The position numbers and the translations under genes are program-made. A stretch of 64,000 nucleotides of DNA from assembly GCA_015501075.1 (NCBI GenBank), contig JADNYJ010000004.1, positions 434,001 through 498,000 of the forward strand. Reading direction: 5' to 3'. Numbering within the stretch: the stretch's first letter is position 1; every line of letters starts with the position of its first letter. This stretch comes from Gymnopilus junonius (lineage: Eukaryota > Basidiomycota > Agaricomycetes > Agaricales > Galerinaceae). The notes under the pieces are model-generated. The model saw only the letters and a list, made by a program, of their open reading frames with translations. It did not search any database and was not told the origin of the DNA. Shown in pieces: positions 60,279-64,000 of the stretch.

Positions 60279-62188
60279 CTAAGTGACAGTGCAAGTCGGG
60301 AACAATGAAGCAGAATCTCCAGTGATGTTCACGTTTTGACAAGAAAACTTCGTCTGACCCGATGGGCCGCTACTCGGAGTTGAATCAATCGGCTTCAACT
60401 CACTGAAAGAATTCACTCACGAGAGGTGGACGTCGTTTACGTTGATATCAGAACAGCGACCGTCAGGTGAGCAAGACAAAGATGCGACGGTACTTTCACT
60501 TCCTGTTCCGGTGATACTATTCACGGATCAATTAACAAATAACTGAAAAGAAGAGAAATAATTCACTTATTGAACCAAACATCCTGGATGATGGTATTCG
60601 AAGGGAACTGCGCACAGGCCGTCGCATTGGTCATATAGCACTAAAAGGCAACGCAAATAAATTACCCGATTTTTTCCAAACCGAACGGACTTACTTGGTC
60701 AATAACAATCGGATTCTGAACGGCAGTTTCGACAAAGTTCTCAAAGGTGATATTTTTGACGATCCCACTTCCAACATTTGGTCCCGCCCAGCATTTAATA
60801 CGTGCTCCATTTTGGGCATTGGTCATTTTTACGTTCCTGCCAAAATTTTGGTCAAAGATCGGATCGTGAAGGTCGATTGGCAGGGTCACGTACCTAGCAA
60901 GGACGTTTTCCACGATATCAAACATGCCAGGGAATTGTCCAAGGGAGCTAAACGAGTTTATGAATAATGAAATAACCTCCGAAGACGAGGAGACGTACCC
61001 TACAGAGATGCCACTTAAATTCGAGACGCCATTTAACAAAATAAAAACCGTGCGGTCGGGAGAATGCTTACTGGGAACCAGTACAATCCAGGTTCTCAAC
61101 TAGAATATTCGTCGCATCTACATAAGGCGGTTAAAGTCAACAATCCTCCATTGTTATAGTCTGAAAGACGTACTTGGTTTGAAGGAAACACAATCATCAT
61201 CATTTACGATGACAGAATTCAGAATGGCGACATTGTCACTCCGATAGACATCCCAGCCATCAGTATTTGCAGCTCCATGCGATGAAGTAGAAAGGGAACT
61301 GATATTTATGTTGTTAAAAACAACATTTTGACCTTCGTTGACCTTGAAAAGCGGCTATTTGACGACGATAAATGGGCGTTAGTAGATTCAAAGCTTACTA
61401 GATTGTGCCATTCCGGACTATTGATCATGTGTATGTTTTCGACCAGAACGTTTTTGGCTTGGAACAGCGTAAGGGTGATCGGGCGCAGAAGGGATGAATT
61501 TGTCACACTGCATTGACCAAGATTTAGCTCTGCAGCATGGAAACGGAGGAAATATTATGAACTGACAAAGTGTCCCACCAAAGCTATGAGAGAAAAGACA
61601 TTATGTTAACTTGTGTAACGTCCCATTGCAAAAAAGGGCATCACCTGTCCAGAACCATCAAGCGTTCCTCCACCGTCGAGCAAAATATTTTCTCCTCCCA
61701 ACAGCCAGAATGTAATTTGGGTTTGGAAAGGAATAAAGAAGCCGTTCTGAGTATCGGGTCAGGAGGCCCATCTTGCCAACTTGCTACAACAAAAATCACA
61801 TACCCCACTCCAGTATGGAATATTGGGACTGAATTTAATTGTACCTTCCAGGCTCTAAAACAAAGAGTACGTCAACATCCGATTGCTAACGCCATACAAC
61901 TCATACTACTTAATCAAGACTTACAATATGCTTATCCCGAACGCCAGTCATATTCAACCGCGTCTCGATATTCAAAGTCGTACTCTTCGGAATCGTTAGA
62001 GTTGGACAAGCCTCCACGGCCTTCAAGAACTGTGGTGCGTCATCGCCTCCGCTCGCTTTCAAGGTGCATGAAACCTTTGTTTCTGGTCTGGTAGGTGCAT
62101 TTGGCCCCGAAGGCCCCCTGCCCGGAGTCGCTACCGCAGAAGAAAAGAGGAGACCAGTTAAAGCCAATGAACTGAATGCAAAGCGCAT
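60279..62188 (-). CDS. GH28 pectinase, exo-polygalacturonase type
   Basis: A multi-exon secreted enzyme of about 420 aa, starting at 62188 with signal peptide MRFAFSSLALTGLLFSSAVA and ending at TAG 60281-60279. GH28 enzymes hydrolyse the polygalacturonan backbone of pectin by an inverting mechanism. All four GH28 signatures are present: NTDGWDVYRSDNVAI (catalytic Asp), VNDDDCVSFK (two Asp), CTGSHGISVGSLG (the HG motif) and GARIKCWAG (RIK substrate binding). Earlier blocks include GTIKFSPNIPYWSG, LLDGGGTLDGSGQ and ITLTLFQAKNVLVENIHMIN. RIKCWAG and IDLHDPIFDQ are more typical of exo-acting members. It has about ten short introns; the second-third exon junction (near 61520) was the hardest to place. 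Expression in this class is usually pectin-induced and glucose-repressed. Confidence 0.9.
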
Positions 62189-63122
62189 TTTGGGAGAATA
62201 TTTTCTGGCGACATCAAACTAGCTTCTGATCTATTTTATAGTGCCATATTGAAAGAGCAGCGGTCCGAGCGTAGGCTTCTTTTCGACATTGTCAGAGCTC
62301 CAGCGGTCCGGCTTGTAGGATGCACCTGATCTAGTCTTTGAGTGTACACAAGATATTTCCCTTAGAGCTCTTCCGGATGTCATATTTACAGCACAGCAGA
62401 GGTGATGTCGATAGAACGGGAGTCATATTTGGATTGGATGCCAGTGTGGACACGAACCCAGTTCCACATGACCTTTGCTTGAAATACTTTGGCTTGAAAA
62501 TGAAGTCAAGTTTGCATCTTTGACAGTATCGAATTCGTGTAAGTTCTCCCAGGGGAAGTTGTGTAAAGGAGCTCAGAAAATTCATGGCAAGTAAGTACTA
62601 GCGTTCAAGTGAGAGGTGTCAAGGTAAAAGGATTTTTCAAGTTCAAGTGTGTGGGAACATCTTACCAGTTCAGGACAGCAGTCATAAATCTGCAGACGAT
62701 TAGGGAGGCAAGTTGGAAGCAAGCATCCTGCAGCCTCCAAAGTCCAGAGTCAAAGAGCAAACAGTTGGTTATAATGTCGAAGAGCACCCAGTTTTGAATA
62801 AATTGAATGTTAATTTCGCGCTTCCTCTGATTCCTTCCTACTTATTGGCAAACGAAAAACATAAAATACGTACACTACTTTCAAGCTCAAACAAGAAATA
62901 TAAAGAACATCAAACATTGAATACGCCTGTCCTTCCGTGTATCAAATAATCACAAGACTGCTCGCAATCATGTTCATTATTCGTGGAAAAAAGCCAATAA
63001 CGATAATAAACATCTACTCCAGTGAACAGAACTGTGGGCACATTCTAGTACTAGTAGATGGGAAGGGAGGGAGTGTCGAAGGTGGGGCGTAAGGGTAGGG
63101 AGGCACACATTCTTGATCAGAA
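62189..63122. other. intergenic region
   Basis: It contains the promoter of the GH28 gene (right of 62188) and the 3' side of ERD2. Open frames here are short and have no recognisable content. Confidence 0.5.
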
Positions 63123-64000
63123 CTAGGCTGGTAGTTCGAACTTCTGGCCTTGTAATACTCTGTGAACGGCGAAGCAAAAGGTCAGTAAGGAGCGGCTGAA
63201 AGATATACTACGCAGACGCACTTTGTGAAGTATACATAGAAAAAGTCAACGTATAAGCCGGTTTGGACAATGCCAGCTGTCACTGCTATGGGGTCCACGA
63301 CGCCTTCTGTCATGTATCTATTTGTGGCAAAGCAGCATGGAGGCAAGGAGGTCGTCAGTTATGGCAAGGACACGTATGCAGCAGGAAGAGAGAGAAAGAC
63401 ACGGCAGATGGACTTCCTAGGAGCAAGCGAGCAAATCAAGTTTGGCAAGAAAATGATGGTGATGATATCACCGGTAAGCCAGTTGTCCGTTAAATCGCTC
63501 ACAGAACGGAAGGGCGCTCCCTTCCGCGGTAGGAAGAATAGCAAAGAAGGAAAATAAGACTAACCTGTAAACCCAGTTGGGAATGTATAACGCCCGGTAT
63601 GCGCCCAATGCAGCAAGGTAATGTGTCGTGATCGTCTCCGCCTCTCCAGTGCGTTGCAGCATGAATAATTGCGGGAGGATAGCAACAGCTTCCAGCCAAA
63701 TGGAGAATGACCAAAGGATTTCAGAAGGTATGAACTTGTAGTTGAAGATAAGGGAGAAAATGACGCAGGGTCCAAGGAGATATTCGATCTTGAAGGTGTC
63801 AATCGAAGGGTCATTAGTTGGTCTACGAAAACAAAAGATCAGCTGGCCTGACAAAGAAAACGGGGAGAGAGCGGTGAACATACCTGTACTTGAATTTCAT
63901 GAGGTAGAGAATATAACAACTACTGGCAATGAAGAAAAGCTTCATGATGGAATTGTACAGCGACACAAAACGGAAGAACAGGTCCAGATAACGCGTGACG
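63123..64000 (-). CDS. ERD2: ER lumen protein-retaining receptor (KDEL/HDEL receptor), 5' end off the window
   Basis: Exons 63159-63123, 63317-63222, 63822-63565 and 63884-64000 (continuing beyond the edge) encode all but roughly the first 30-40 residues. The receptor is a seven-helix Golgi membrane protein that binds C-terminal HDEL/KDEL signals and returns ER residents by COPI vesicles. Visible family blocks are RYLDLFFRFVSLYNSIMK, FKIEYLLGPC, EILWSFSIWLEAVAILPQLF, MLQRTGEAETITTHYLAALG, RALYIPNWVYRY and VQTGLYVDFFYVYFTK. The C-terminus GQKFELPA ends at TAG 63125-63123. The glucosidase II in this window works in the same compartment. Splice junctions keep frame and the visible part is intact. 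The intron at 63318-63564 is longer than the local norm. Confidence 0.95.

Overview
The window is nuclear DNA of a filamentous basidiomycete, most likely a mushroom-forming Agaricomycete. This rests on gene structure (many exons split by 45-60 nt GT-AG introns), class I hydrophobin genes with the conserved eight-cysteine pattern, small cysteine-rich secreted proteins, a hAT-type DNA transposon, an intron-containing nuclear tRNA-Ser, and fungal housekeeping genes. Species cannot be assigned from sequence alone. No bacterial-style operons, CRISPR arrays or rRNA genes are present.

Layout. 0-7 kb: the 3' end of a BBE-type FAD oxidase, a small secreted cysteine-rich protein, and a large DH-BAR-SH3 Rho/Cdc42 exchange factor (minus strand). 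7-9.7 kb: a long stretch without a convincing gene. 9.7-19.4 kb: a compact housekeeping block with an aldo/keto reductase (-), a PMR1/SPCA-type Ca2+/Mn2+-ATPase (+), an isochorismatase-family hydrolase (-), a carnosine N-methyltransferase-like enzyme (+) and a small protein of unknown function (+), then tRNA-Ser(AGA). 19.7-24.3 kb: gene-poor, with a decayed endonuclease/exonuclease/phosphatase gene. 24.3-28.1 kb: a four-RRM RNA-binding protein (Nrd1/Msa2-like) and a small membrane protein. 28.5-38.2 kb: a decay-rich segment holding a dead SMC6 copy, two hydrophobin paralogues (one without a start ATG), a 3-hydroxyacyl-CoA dehydrogenase with a late frame break, and a carboxylesterase tail. 38.6-48.4 kb: two disordered proteins, glucosidase II alpha subunit and an MFS transporter. 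49.5-53.6 kb: four tandem members of a small secreted protein family built on a repeated CW-x-CC-x-PIC module, with a 1,025 bp hAT-like element between members 3 and 4. 56.2-64 kb: an EthD-like protein, a saccharopine-dehydrogenase-like reductase, an unknown protein, a GH28 pectinase and the KDEL receptor ERD2, which runs off the right edge.

How the genes fit together. PMR1-type ATPase, glucosidase II and ERD2 all serve the ER/Golgi, but nothing here shows that they are co-regulated. The extracellular set (hydrophobins, GH28, FAD oxidase, secreted cysteine-rich proteins) fits a fungus that colonises plant material. The most novel feature is the secreted-protein array: the two longer members are broken and the two shorter ones are intact. 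Intron-exon structures were read by eye from splice signals and frame continuity. They are internally consistent where lengths are given, but transcript data could still shift starts and minor exons.
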